Assembly: GCA_964017235.1 (NCBI GenBank)
Contig: OZ024928.1
Span: 149,692,881-149,756,880 of the forward strand
Origin: Sabellastarte sp. h YS-2021
Lineage: Eukaryota > Annelida > Polychaeta > Sabellida > Sabellidae
Reading direction: 5' to 3'
DNA: 64,000 nucleotides
Shown here: in pieces, positions 45,492 through 55,029 of the stretch
How the letters are laid out: each line of letters opens with the position of its first letter
Position numbering within the stretch: the stretch's first letter is position 1
The notes under the pieces: generated by a model
Database searches by the model: none
Seen by the model: only the letters and a program-made list of their open reading frames with translations
Told to the model about the DNA's origin: nothing
Program-made: the position numbers and the translations under genes

Positions 45492-47325
45492 TTACCCAGA
45501 TGCACAAAAAAGGCTGTCATCTAGGTGTTGAAGAGACATGCCTAATGCGACAGAAATGCTCTGGTGTAAACTAATCAGGTCTTTAAGATCACGTGGAGCC
45601 TCAGAATCCTCGACTGATGACCTCCCTTTGCCAAGTTCACACCCTGAAGTATAAAGATACTTTGCAAGATACATCCTTGAATAGCGGTGCATCAACTGAA
45701 CCCAGCCACCTGGTTAACAATATAAGAGTCTTCTTGGGCACAATGTTTCCATCTCCTGAGAATACACTGTGAAATTGAATGGGACGAGGGGCCAGATGAA
45801 AACAGACCACCCGATTTAGTACGCGAGTATACTCCGCATTTTAGTTTGCCTCATAATTCCCCCAAGCAAAGATGGTCATGCCAGGATGGGGGAAGAGTCT
45901 GACCACTTGTCGGTGCATGTCGTATCATTTACTCTGAGATTTCGGTTACCTGAGAAACTGGTCCATCTTCAAGCCACCGGACTCCTGTGACCTAAAGGGA
46001 TAGCCCTCCATAACTTCCCAATTCAGTTTTTCAATCTTGATACACAACCCGTGGTCTGTTGGGAGAGCAACTGAAGTCTTCCCGGTAGGCTTTAGTTTTA
46101 TCCCCTTCCAAGGATTATTGGAATGCTCCTAGTTCTTGCCAGAAGGTGGAAATCAGGTATGTGTGACCATCCCATGAAACTACGTACAGACCTAACTGTC
46201 TCCCTGTATGACATTTCTTCATTAAGTGCAACATTTTTAGCTGATGTAGGTAACATTTTCCCCTCTTCACCAGACTGAGAATCTATACCAGAAGCTTGGC
46301 CAGTACAAAATAATGGCTCATCACACACTGCAGAACGACCCTGTGGACCGGTGACCAGTTGGAAGCAGAAGCTGACCGGGCACTACTGGTGGAGTGACAC
46401 GAAGACTGGGGAGCACCAATGAAGTGAGCATGACCGCTCAGTGATGAATGTTTATTATAAAGACCGGAAGTGCGCAGCGAACGAAAACCCGTCTATGCGC
46501 ATAGAATCAGCTGGGAGTAAAACCTCCGATAACCGCCCGCTGAAAAACGGAAGTGTCGAATTTCTTGTTTGGCAATTCGCTCACTGTTACGAGAGCGATT
46601 ATGCATTCAAAACAATATGGCGGCTCCCTTGTTTGCGTCACCTCATAAAAATGGGATATTTTTTTCAACCAGATAGGCCGATCTTTATAATAGTAATAAA
46701 TACCTCATGCTCGGGCGTTTGTTACAGGATATACGCCCGGCAAAAATTCCTTAATAATGCCCTTGCATCTGACAGCGCTCTGGCATTATTTGAAATTTTT
46801 GCCAGGCGTATATCTTGTAACAAACGCCCTCACAATCGGTATTTATTACTACAACTGAAGAAGTGTCCTTGACCGATCTGTCGTGTTTGGTATACTGTTT
46901 AACCTTCTCGACGGGACCGAAATTCAGTATTGCCTTAGAAACTCTCAATTCCTCCTTTTTTGTCATGTTTCTGTTTTTGCACTTATTCTCCTGCCTTGAT
47001 TTCCAGCACTTACTAGCAGATTGATTGTAAGATTGTCCCAAATCTGGCAGGGATTGCCAAGAACACAAGCATCCTGACCAATTCTCTTCTCTCTACACCG
47101 TGGACATTTATCATGGCCATCAATCGTGACCATAATATGACCACAAAACCACTTTTCTATCCTGGAGATGCATGACAAATATCCTTTCACACACAAATCT
47201 TCAAGTAATAATCTGACACAAATGAAAAACTTTTTATTAAATTTCCACCATTTATGACGCTTCGCAAAAAGAGGAAGTACATTGCTCCATCTAGCAAGAA
47301 CTACGGTGATATAGCCACCTGGCAA
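45492..47325 (-). pseudogene. Gag remnants of DIRS-2
   Basis: N-terminal Cys/His module TIDGHDKCPRCREKRIGQ then GNPCQ (about 47130-47030), later YRETVRSVRSFMGWSHIPD (about 46220-46160), which is nearly the same as the DIRS-3 gag (YRETMRGIRSFMGWSHIPD). The 45695-45492 piece is less certain. Several stops and the foldback element interrupt it. Confidence 0.7.
46650..46890. repeat. Foldback element (imperfect palindrome)
   Basis: Two arms of roughly 90 bases: the left has GTAATAAATACC, GGGCGTTTGTTACAGGATA and GGCAAAAATT, the right has the inverse (AATTTTTGCC, ATATCTTGTAACAAACGCCC, GGTATTTATTAC). The centre is at about 46765. It interrupts the DIRS-2 gag. Confidence 0.85.
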
Positions 47326-47854
47326 GTGAACATGACACTAAAGGTCCCAGCAAGAGCCCCCGCACAGGATGTTTGGTGAACGCATTTGTTTACCAGGTAA
47401 GATGCATTAACTCAATAAAAAAAGTTTTTATTACCAATTTTCATGCATTGGAAGACTTTATCCAGTACCTGCGATTATGATGAGCAAAACTGCCATGTTT
47501 TGGTTACGACATTTTATAACATCTATCTCAAGAGACTTGTCGGCACTTATCATAAAAGAAAATTTTAAAATATTGGTACAAGTTTGAAGAAATTAAACAA
47601 CTTAATCTTACATTTTGTGCATTTGGGGACTTTTATTGGAATGTCATTGTGAGGAAACGGCTATGTTTGATTCGGGTGTACTAAAACGTGGAGTCATTGA
47701 ATCGGATTGCTTTTGCACTGGTGACCTCCCAATGTACACAATTTTTTATACTGACCCATCGCTAATTGAAAAGGAGTACTTCATGAGAGTACTTTGTACT
47801 ATGACTTCCTTTCAAGAAACAAGGAGAGCACAGCTACATGAAGGTTATATTTAC

Positions 47855-47980
47855 CTGTCCATCCAGGAAGGCCTTCTGCGATCATAACGATCCCTGTCTC
47901 GATCCCTGTACCTGTCCCTGTCACGATCCCTGTCTCTATCACGATCCCTTGGAATACCTCTTGCATGTTCAACCAGAATT
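47855..47980 (-). CDS. SRSF4/5/6-like: SR-protein gene, exon for end of RRM1 and RD-rich linker
   Basis: Acceptor TTGTCAG before 47980, donor GTAAAT after 47855; both ends split an arginine codon. It encodes the last RRM1 strand ILVEHARG and then about 25 residues that are mostly Arg-Asp dipeptides with two Tyr, ending DRRRPSWMDR. In SRSF4/5/6 the linker between the RRMs is usually Gly/Ser/Arg-rich; an almost pure RD linker is unusual. Element F2 ends 39 bases upstream of the exon. Confidence 0.92.
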
Positions 47981-48018
47981 CTGACAATAGATGAGAACCA
48001 AGCTCTCAGAGCAATGTA

Positions 48019-48687
48019 GAAAAATAGCATTAGAGATGCCCGTACCCCACAGCGTGGGGAAATAGTTTTCAATACCACGAGATATAGAAGAAGTGAAACA
48101 GTACAAAGATCTGGATACTTTCAGAGCAGTGTCAGTTATATAAACCTCCAAATAATGTTTAAGTAGAGAAATAACATCTAAGAGAAAGAAAATGTGTGTA
48201 AAGATAAAGTATTAAAACAATTCAACAGCAAGATAACAGCATTAATCAGTAGACAAAAAATTACGAAACAGTAAAACTTATTAATTGGAGAATAATTGTC
48301 AATGGAAAAAGCACAACTATGTAAAAGTGTATATAATAATCAATTGCAGCAATCCATATATCTTTGTCATCTGAGATAGATGTCTCAAATATGGCAGGTG
48401 AACACACTCTGGCAGAGCAAACGTTAAAGGTCACACCATGATGCACACCTACACCCCCTAACCAATGTCCCTACCAAGTGTCACCCTTCTACACCTTATG
48501 GAATCAAAGAAATAACCCAGACAATATTTTAAAACTCATTGTGATTATGACAAGGTCAAAGGTCAAATCAAGGTCACACCATGACGTTGCACATATACAC
48601 CCCATAACCAATGTCCCTACCAAGTAACATCTTCCTACACCTTTTGGTTTCCGAGATATAGCCCGGAAAAGATTTTACAGGTCAAGG
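48019..48687 (-). mobile_element. Element F2 (left end and AGGTCA-rich array), cut by G1
   Basis: Left end AAAATAGCATTAGAGATGCC then GTACCCCACAGCGTGGGG, like F1. It carries part of the AGGTCA-rich satellite (48430-48687), broken by the start of G1 after GGTCAAA. Confidence 0.65.
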
Positions 48688-50541
48688 TCAAACTAGAAAT
48701 AGGACGCCCTGTTAACACTAGCTGCAACATATGAAAAGAAACAGGATAGCACAGAAGAACACACATTATCATGTGTAATGTCCATCCCATGAACATTTTG
48801 CAAACAATTGTACAGTAGTCTTACAAGACCCTGTTTTATTTGTAAAATATATCAATGATACTTAAATATTTACTAATATACATGTAAATTATTTCGGCTT
48901 CATGCCCTTTTGCATTGGTTCAAAGTTTGCTCAAAATCACTGTAAAGGTTTTTGAGATAACCAACATTTTCGATTTCCGATAAAATTGAAGATGGTGGGC
49001 GAAATTTGAAATTTTTCAGAGGCAATATACCAAAGACCTCTAATATCCAAATGGTCAAAAATTTGCTTGAAATTGCTCTATCCCTTACATTTTTCGAGAT
49101 AAACAACATTTTCAATTTCCGCCAAAATTCAAGATGGCGTACAAAATTATGGAAATTCTACTTTTATCACAGGCACTATATCTAAGGTCTCTAGTACCCA
49201 AAGGGTCCAAACATTGCTCAAAATCACTATCTCCGAGGGTTTTTGAGACAAATGACATTTTCAATTTCCACCAAAATTGAAGGTGGTAGCCAAAATCTTG
49301 TTCAAGATAAATGTGTTTTTGCATTTTACGCAGAAATTCAAGATGGCCGCCAAAAATGGTGGGAAAGTGATTTTTGTAAAAAGCCACCAGTAGACTCAGC
49401 AGATATTCGTCGAAATCACTCTATCTCGAACGGTTTGCCAGATAAATGTGTTTCGCATTTTACGCAGAAATTAAAGATGGCCACCAAAAAATGGCGGGAA
49501 AGTGATTTTTGCAAAATGTCGCCAGTACTCTCTGCAGATACCCTGCGGGTCCAAAATTTTGTCAAAATCGCTCTATCTCGCACCATTTCCGAGATGAATG
49601 CGCTTTTGCGCTTTACACAGAAATTCAAGATGGCTGCCAAAAGTGGTGGGAAAGCAATTTTGCGAAAAAGTCGCCAGTAGACTCTGCATACAAAAAATTT
49701 CGTTGAAATCGCTCTATCACGCACCGTTTCCGAGACAAGTGTTTTTAACGTTTCACGCAGAAATTCAAGATGGCCGCCAAAAGTGGCGGGAAAGCGATTT
49801 TTGTAAAAAGTCACCAGTACACTCTGGACACCCTGGGGGTCGAAAATTTCGATGAAATCGCTCTATCTTGCACGGTTAAGGAGATAGAAGCAAATTTGTG
49901 TTTTCCCATTTTTGGCGAAAATTCTAAATGGCCGTCATTTTTAGGGAGAGGAAAATCTTTTAAAAATTGGCAAAAGTAGATTGCTTAGATACTCTATGGG
50001 TAAAAAATTTCGATGAAATCGCTCTATCTCGCACGGTTGAGGAGATAGAAGCAAATTTGTGTTTTTGCATTTTTGGCAAAAATTCGAAAATTCAAAATGG
50101 CCACCATTTTTAAAGTGAGTAAAATTTTTTGAGAATTGCAAAGAGTAGCTTGATAGGATTCCCTTTGGATCGAATATTTCGACAAAATCGCTCTATCTCG
50201 CACGGTTAAGGAGATAGAGGAAAATTTGTGTTTTTGCTTTTGTTATGTAGCTATTACTCAGGAGGTTAAAGCTATTACCATCAACAACAATACAAAGCAA
50301 GTAATTGACCCTATAAACCTTCACACCATACTTTACAAAGATGACTTAAATATGTTTCTTTTAAAAGAGTGAAAACAGAAATGCAATTCAGAGTAGGCCC
50401 AAAGTAGCAAAGCAGCTATTACTCAGATAGCTATAAAGCTATCACAATCAAAAGCTATCCTGGCCAAACTATTGACCCGATTATCCTTCATATAATTTTT
50501 TGTGAAGATAGAAAACATTGTTTCATCAAAATGTCCAGAAA
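48688..50541 (-). mobile_element. G-type Helitron2-like element G1
   Basis: Left end CTAGAAATAGGACGCCCTGT inserted after GGTCAAA of the F2 satellite. The body agrees with G2, followed by the ATGGCCGCC array. The right end is not defined; the next element (B2) starts at about 50542. Confidence 0.5.
48900..50230. repeat. Tandem array with AAGATGGCCGCC motif, about 140 bp period
   Basis: About nine degenerate monomers. CAAGATGGC(C/T)GCC at 49339, 49625 and 49767 and AAAGATGGCCACC near 49471; TCTATCTCGCACGGTT and AAATTTCG(A/T)CGAAATCGC recur. Related arrays: 12930-13260, 33360-33780, 50690-50945, 51520-51920. Confidence 0.85.
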
Positions 50542-52285
50542 AAAGTCAACTAAAACTAGAGAATCGCTCGCAAAAAAAAAAGATAATGTTTTTGCATAGT
50601 AAGCGTCCCGAAAAGGATATAAAGGTGAGTGCTAAAGTATTAAGAAAATGCTTTGTTTCTAGCCTTATACTGTTGTGGCAACCAAAGTCAGCGCAGTCTG
50701 CTCTATCTAGCACGGTTTTCAAGATATAAGCATTTTTGTGTTTTGCAAAAAATTAAAAATGTCCACTATATTTGGGGAGACAAAAATATTTTGAAAATTG
50801 GCATGGCTACTCTGCAGAGATACCCAGCAGGTCAAAAATTTTGTTGAGTTCGCTCCATATAGCACGGTTTTCGAGATATAAGCATTTTTGTGTTTTGCAA
50901 AAACTTTGAAAATTCAAAATGGCCACCATTTTTGGGGAGACAAAAATTTTTGTCAAGACCACTCCCGTGGTGTGTATCTCCCGCCGAGCATTAAAGCAGA
51001 ATAAATAGCTTTTCCGAGATATTCACAATTTTTCATTTTCGTGTGTGAAAGGTCTTCCAAAAGTAGGTGAATGAGTTATTTGAGAAAAATTGGCTATCTA
51101 CAATACTATTAAGAGATAATTCACATTTACTCATTTTGAGTAGGTGAATAATTATCTATGGGTCTGAAACTTCACCAAGTGAAAGCTCTCCCAAAAGTAG
51201 GTGAATGAGTTATTTGAGAAAAATTGGCTATCTGCAATACTTTTAGAGATAATTCGCATTTACTCATTTTGAGTAGGTGAGTAATTTGCTATGGGTCTGA
51301 AACTTCACCAAGTGAAAGCTCTCCCAAAAGTAGGTGAATGAGTTATTTGAGAAAAATTGGCTATCTGCAATACTTTTAGAGATAATTCGCATTTACTCAT
51401 TTTGAGTAGGTGAGTAATTAGCTATGGGTCTGAAACTTCACCATGTGAAAGCTCTCCCAAAAGTAGGTGAATGAGTTATTTGAGAAAAATTGGCTATCTG
51501 CAATACTTTTACTTTTTTTATCTATCAGGCTTTTCGAGATATAAGCATGTTTATGTTTTGCAATTTTTGCGAAAAATTCGAAAATTCAAAATGGACGCCA
51601 TTTTTGGCGAGACAACATGTTTTTGAAAATTGGCATGGCTACTCTGCAGAGATACGCTGTGGGTCAAAATTTTCGTCGAAATCACTCTATCTAGCAGAGT
51701 TTTCGAGATATAAGCATTTTTATGTTTTGCAATTTTTGCGAAAAATTCGAAAATTCAAAATGGCCGCCATTTTTGGCGAGACAAATTTTTTTTCAAAATT
51801 GGGATAACTACTCTGCACAGATACCCTGTGGGTCAAAAATTTCGTCGAAATTGCTCTATCTAGCACGGTTTTTGAGATATAAGCATTTTTGTGTTTTCCT
51901 TATTTGGAAAATTCGTAATGATTAATTAATCATTAATTACTCAGCCATTTCTTGACCAATCAATGCCAAAATCTAATGATTTCCAAATTTTAATAGAATG
52001 AATGTATTTGCCAAGTTTCAGGTGAATTGATAAAATTCCTTTCAAGTTATCATCCGGACAAGCTTCCCCATCGAAAAAAGACATTTTTGGTCATGTGACC
52101 TCTCTGATTGGTTGAAATGTCACTGCAGCATATTCAAAAAGATTCCCCAAGGCTACTGCCTAAACCTGCCAAATTTGAAAAGAATCCGCCTAACGGTTAC
52201 AGAGTTATAAGGAAAACAAAATGCGGAGCCGGCGGAGCCGGAAGCTCTCCCATACACAAACAAGCGTCCCGCAAGGGACGCTTAA
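50542..52285 (-). mobile_element. B-type Helitron2-like element B2
   Basis: Left end CTAGAGAATCGCTCGC with a GCAAAAA/TTTTTGC stem, then AAGCGTCCCG. Right end: a perfect 9 bp stem, AAGCGTCCC and GGGACGCTT around GCAA, ending in AA. The right flank is the broken linker region of DIRS-3. The left flank is not DIRS, so this is not a simple insertion into DIRS-3. It contains the C3 fragment. Confidence 0.65.
50953..51512 (-). mobile_element. C-type element fragment C3
   Basis: Left end TCAAGACCACTCCCGTGGTG and ATCTCCCGCCG, followed by three to four 133 bp monomers; then the B2 array resumes. The right-terminal hairpin is missing. Confidence 0.75.
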
Positions 52286-53127
52286 TGAGTCTTTTGCACG
52301 GGGAGTCCAGCAGCTTCTCCACCACTTTGCCCAATATGGCGGTCGGTGGGAAGGCGTATGCATCCAGATCGTCCCATGGCAGAGTGAGTGCATCCACTGC
52401 TACAGCCAGGGTGTCCGGTACGGAGAGACAAACTGAGGTAGCTTGTGGTTGAACCTCGTGGCAAATAGGTCTATCTGAGGCCGGTGCCATTGTGTGCATA
52501 GCTGTTGAAAAACTTCTGGTAGGAGGGACCATTCTGTTAGGATGGTCTGACCCAGTCTGGATAGCTTGTCTGCTATCACATTGAGGTGGCCTGGAATATG
52601 CCGGGCTTTTAGGGTCACCTGTCTCTGGGAACACCAGGTTAAGATTCTCCACAGGAGGGCACAGAGTGGGCCTGACCTCATGCCTCCTTCTTTGTTTATG
52701 TAAGCGACCACCGTAGTATTGTTGGTTGCCACTAGGACTATTTTGTCCACACAGAGACTTTGGAACTCTTTGAGGGCTAGAAAAACCGCTTTGAGTTCTA
52801 GGTAGTTTATGTGCAGCTTGCTTTCTGGCACCGACCAGGACCCTCTTGCCGTGAACTCGTTTAAGTGAGCGCCCCACCCTTCTTTTGAGGCGTCTGTAAA
52901 TATTTGCAGAGCGTGCCTCATGGGGTGTAATGGTTGTCCTTGGGAGGACATTGCCTTCTTCCAGCCACCAGCATAAATGTGGGTGCAGAGACCTGGGTAG
53001 AGGGATGATCTTTTCTAAGGATTCCGGTACCCTCCAGTTGTTTTTGAGATGCCACTGAATGGGTCTCGTGTAATCGGCCTAAGTGAACTTGCTTCTCTGT
53101 GGTTGTTAACAGACCTATCAAGGACAT
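52286..53127 (-). pseudogene. RNase H and linker of DIRS-3
   Basis: MSLIGLLTTTEKQVHLGRLH (connection, about 53127-53070), LQIFTDASKEGWGAHLNE (first Asp), INYLELKAVFLAL (Glu), ATNNTTVVAYIN where the usual second aspartate is Asn, ARHIPGHLNVIADKLS, then IDLFATRFNHKLPQFVSP and AYAFPPTAILGKVVEKLLD in another frame. Frameshifts lie near 53070 and 52410. Confidence 0.83.
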
Positions 53128-54103
53128 GAATTGCCGGCCGGGCCGGACAGGCCGGTAGTAACAAAAGTGGTTGTATCTTTCCCTGGAGGCTTTGCCACCG
53201 GTCCGGTGTTGGTCGGACCCGACCAGACTTGAGGTCGAACTGGTACCCTACAAAGTTGAAGACTTGTTTGGGTTCCAGCTCTGATTTTTCCAAATTCACT
53301 AACCAGCCTAGATCCTGGCATATTTTGACCAGCATCTGAGTATGTCGGAGACAAGCCTGGGGGGATTTGGCTCTTACTAACCAGTCGTCTAGGTACTGGT
53401 GGATTCTTATACCCTTGTGCATGGCCATTAGCTTGACTTCCTTTGTGATTACAGTGAATTCCATGGGTGCTGTGGACAGACCAAAGGGAAGAGCTTTGAA
53501 CTGGTAGGTCTGGTCCTGGACCTGAAATCTGAGGTATTTCCTGGACTGTTTCTGTATCGGTATGTGGAAATAAGCATCCTTGAAGTCCACCGGCGTTACC
53601 CATTCCCCTTGTAGGAGGGAGGTTCTGATGGTTTCCGGTGTTTCCATCTTGAATTTCTCTACTTTGAGAAATTGGTTCAGATGGCTGAGGTCCAATATAG
53701 GTCTCCATTTGTTGTTGGGTTTGGGGACTAAAAAGAGTCTGTTGTAAAACCCCAACGAGGTCTGATGGGAAACCTGTTCTACAGCATTTTTGTCGATAAG
53801 CTGATGCAATGCCTCTAACAGGTAGCTGTTCCTGAGAGGATTGGCATAGCAGCTTACGACTGTGGGAATTCTTGTGAGGTTTGGTCGGATCCGGAAAGGG
53901 AGGGTGTAGCCCTCTCGCAGGATTGAACTACTTTGGGACCGGCACCCCGGTCCAGCCAAGTCTGGCAAAAATTTTGCAGTCTGGCCCCTACAGGCAGAGT
54001 GAGGGCAGCATTTGGTACATTTGAAACAGAATTGGCACAAGACAATGGAGTGACACAAGCAACACTTTTCACAGATTTTAATTGACACTTTTTTAAATGA
54101 CAT
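53015..54103 (-). pseudogene. Reverse transcriptase of DIRS-3 with Cys-rich N-terminus
   Basis: A 362-codon frame. It begins with a Cys-rich stretch, ICEKCCLCHSIVLCQFCFKC then CCPHSACRG, and runs without a stop into RT motifs: GYTLPFRIRPNLTRIP, LFLVPKPNNKWRPILDLS, KMETPETIRTSLLQGEW, PVDFKDAYFHIPI (catalytic Asp), ALPFGLSTAPMEFT, IHQYLDDWLVRA (catalytic pair) and FNFVGYQFDL. After about 53130 the frame leaves the true path. The alternative frame at 53950-54000 reads PVGARLQNFCQTWL, which corresponds to PVGGRLRSFRRDWQ of DIRS-1, so which frame is ancestral for the N-terminus is open. Confidence 0.85.
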
Positions 54104-54271
54104 TCTGGCACTCCGGGACTTATCCCTTTCCTTTGTGGAAGCCCCGGTGCAGAAGGAACAAATTTGACAACAAGAGGCTTTACATTTAAAGTCAATAAAT
54201 TGTTCATTGTATGGTCTGTGTGGAAAGTCCGGGTCAGCAACTGGCTTGTATCCTTGTGTACATAATAATTG

Positions 54272-54988
54272 TCATTTATAGTGTTGGTGACCGCGGGAAG
54301 GTCGGGAAGAGAAGTTAGAGGCTTTTCCCCTGCCTCGCTTGAAAGGCCGCCTGTTGATATTCTTCCAGGCGGGTCTGTCCTGTTTTCCCTCCGACCGACT
54401 CTCCTGCTTCTTACCAGGGCGTTGATATGGGTGGAAACGTTGCCTAGTATGTGAAGTGGTGGCCATTGGGTGACTCTTGCTATCATACAGGGCAATCTCC
54501 TCCTCAGCCTTTTTAACAACTGTTTCTGCAAACAAAGTGGCTATATGGAGTGGGCCGGTCCTAAGGGCAGCAAACGTGTCTGGTTTCACTCCGTTCTTTA
54601 AATGGCTGAGATATGAATCCCGACGGGCCAAGGCAAGGTTTCCCATGGTAATGAAGACAAAATCTGTCAAGTGCTCCATTGCCTTGGCTGTGGCCTGTGT
54701 GATGCTAGAGTTGAATTCCATAAGGAATTGTAATTCTTCAGAGGCGTCGGATAGTTTCTTGGAGACTTTGCCTTTATTGTCTGAATGTATAACTTTCAAC
54801 TGTGCTTGCATGTCCCCTTGTACTTTAAACAAACAGCGGTTGAAGCTGGCCGTTTGATTGCACACTACTGAGGCCTCTCTGGCCGTCCTCTCCCAACGCC
54901 TAAGTGTATCTTGTGAAATTCTACGCGAAGCTGGGGGTGTAGCTGCCAAGGCGGCTTTCCTGGCTATTCTCCCAAAACTGTTATTCAA
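54272..54988 (-). pseudogene. DIRS-3 gag, C-terminal part
   Basis: A 238-codon frame, mostly helical (RISQDTLRRWERTAREASVV, LKNGVKPDTFAAL) followed by a basic tail with RPFKRGRGKASNFSSRPSRG. It is in a different frame from the upstream gag piece, so one frameshift lies near 55030-55060. The basic tail resembles the one that precedes the RT in DIRS-1 (GSRGRFRPHNRGRGRG). Confidence 0.72.
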
Positions 54989-55029
54989 CTTAGCCGGGCC
55001 TGTATGCCAACTGGTGACTGTGGCTGGAT

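Larger units (their letters stand above)
41485..47421 (-). mobile_element. DIRS-like element DIRS-2, internally deleted
   Basis: ITRs at about 41485-41524 (TTAATACATCTTACATAGTG) and 47381-47421 (inverse, TTTACCAGGTAAGATGCATT). Gag remnants (47325 to 45492) are followed directly by recombinase remnants (44976 to 44300); no RT or RNase H is left. It contains LINE-B, a hAT-like MITE (44990-45410) and a foldback element (46650-46890), so it is an old insertion. Confidence 0.75.
41064..47764. mobile_element. AACCCATCCCTA-family MITE split by DIRS-2
   Basis: Left part 41064-41202 (AAGGATGGGTTGAGTAGGCC, ATGAGATTTTACAG) and right part from about 47422 to 47764 (CATTTGGGGACTTTTATTG, ACCCATCGCTA) together align with the outer MITE at 36702-37643. 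Flanks AATTAAAA and ATTGAAAA agree at six of eight positions. Confidence 0.75.
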
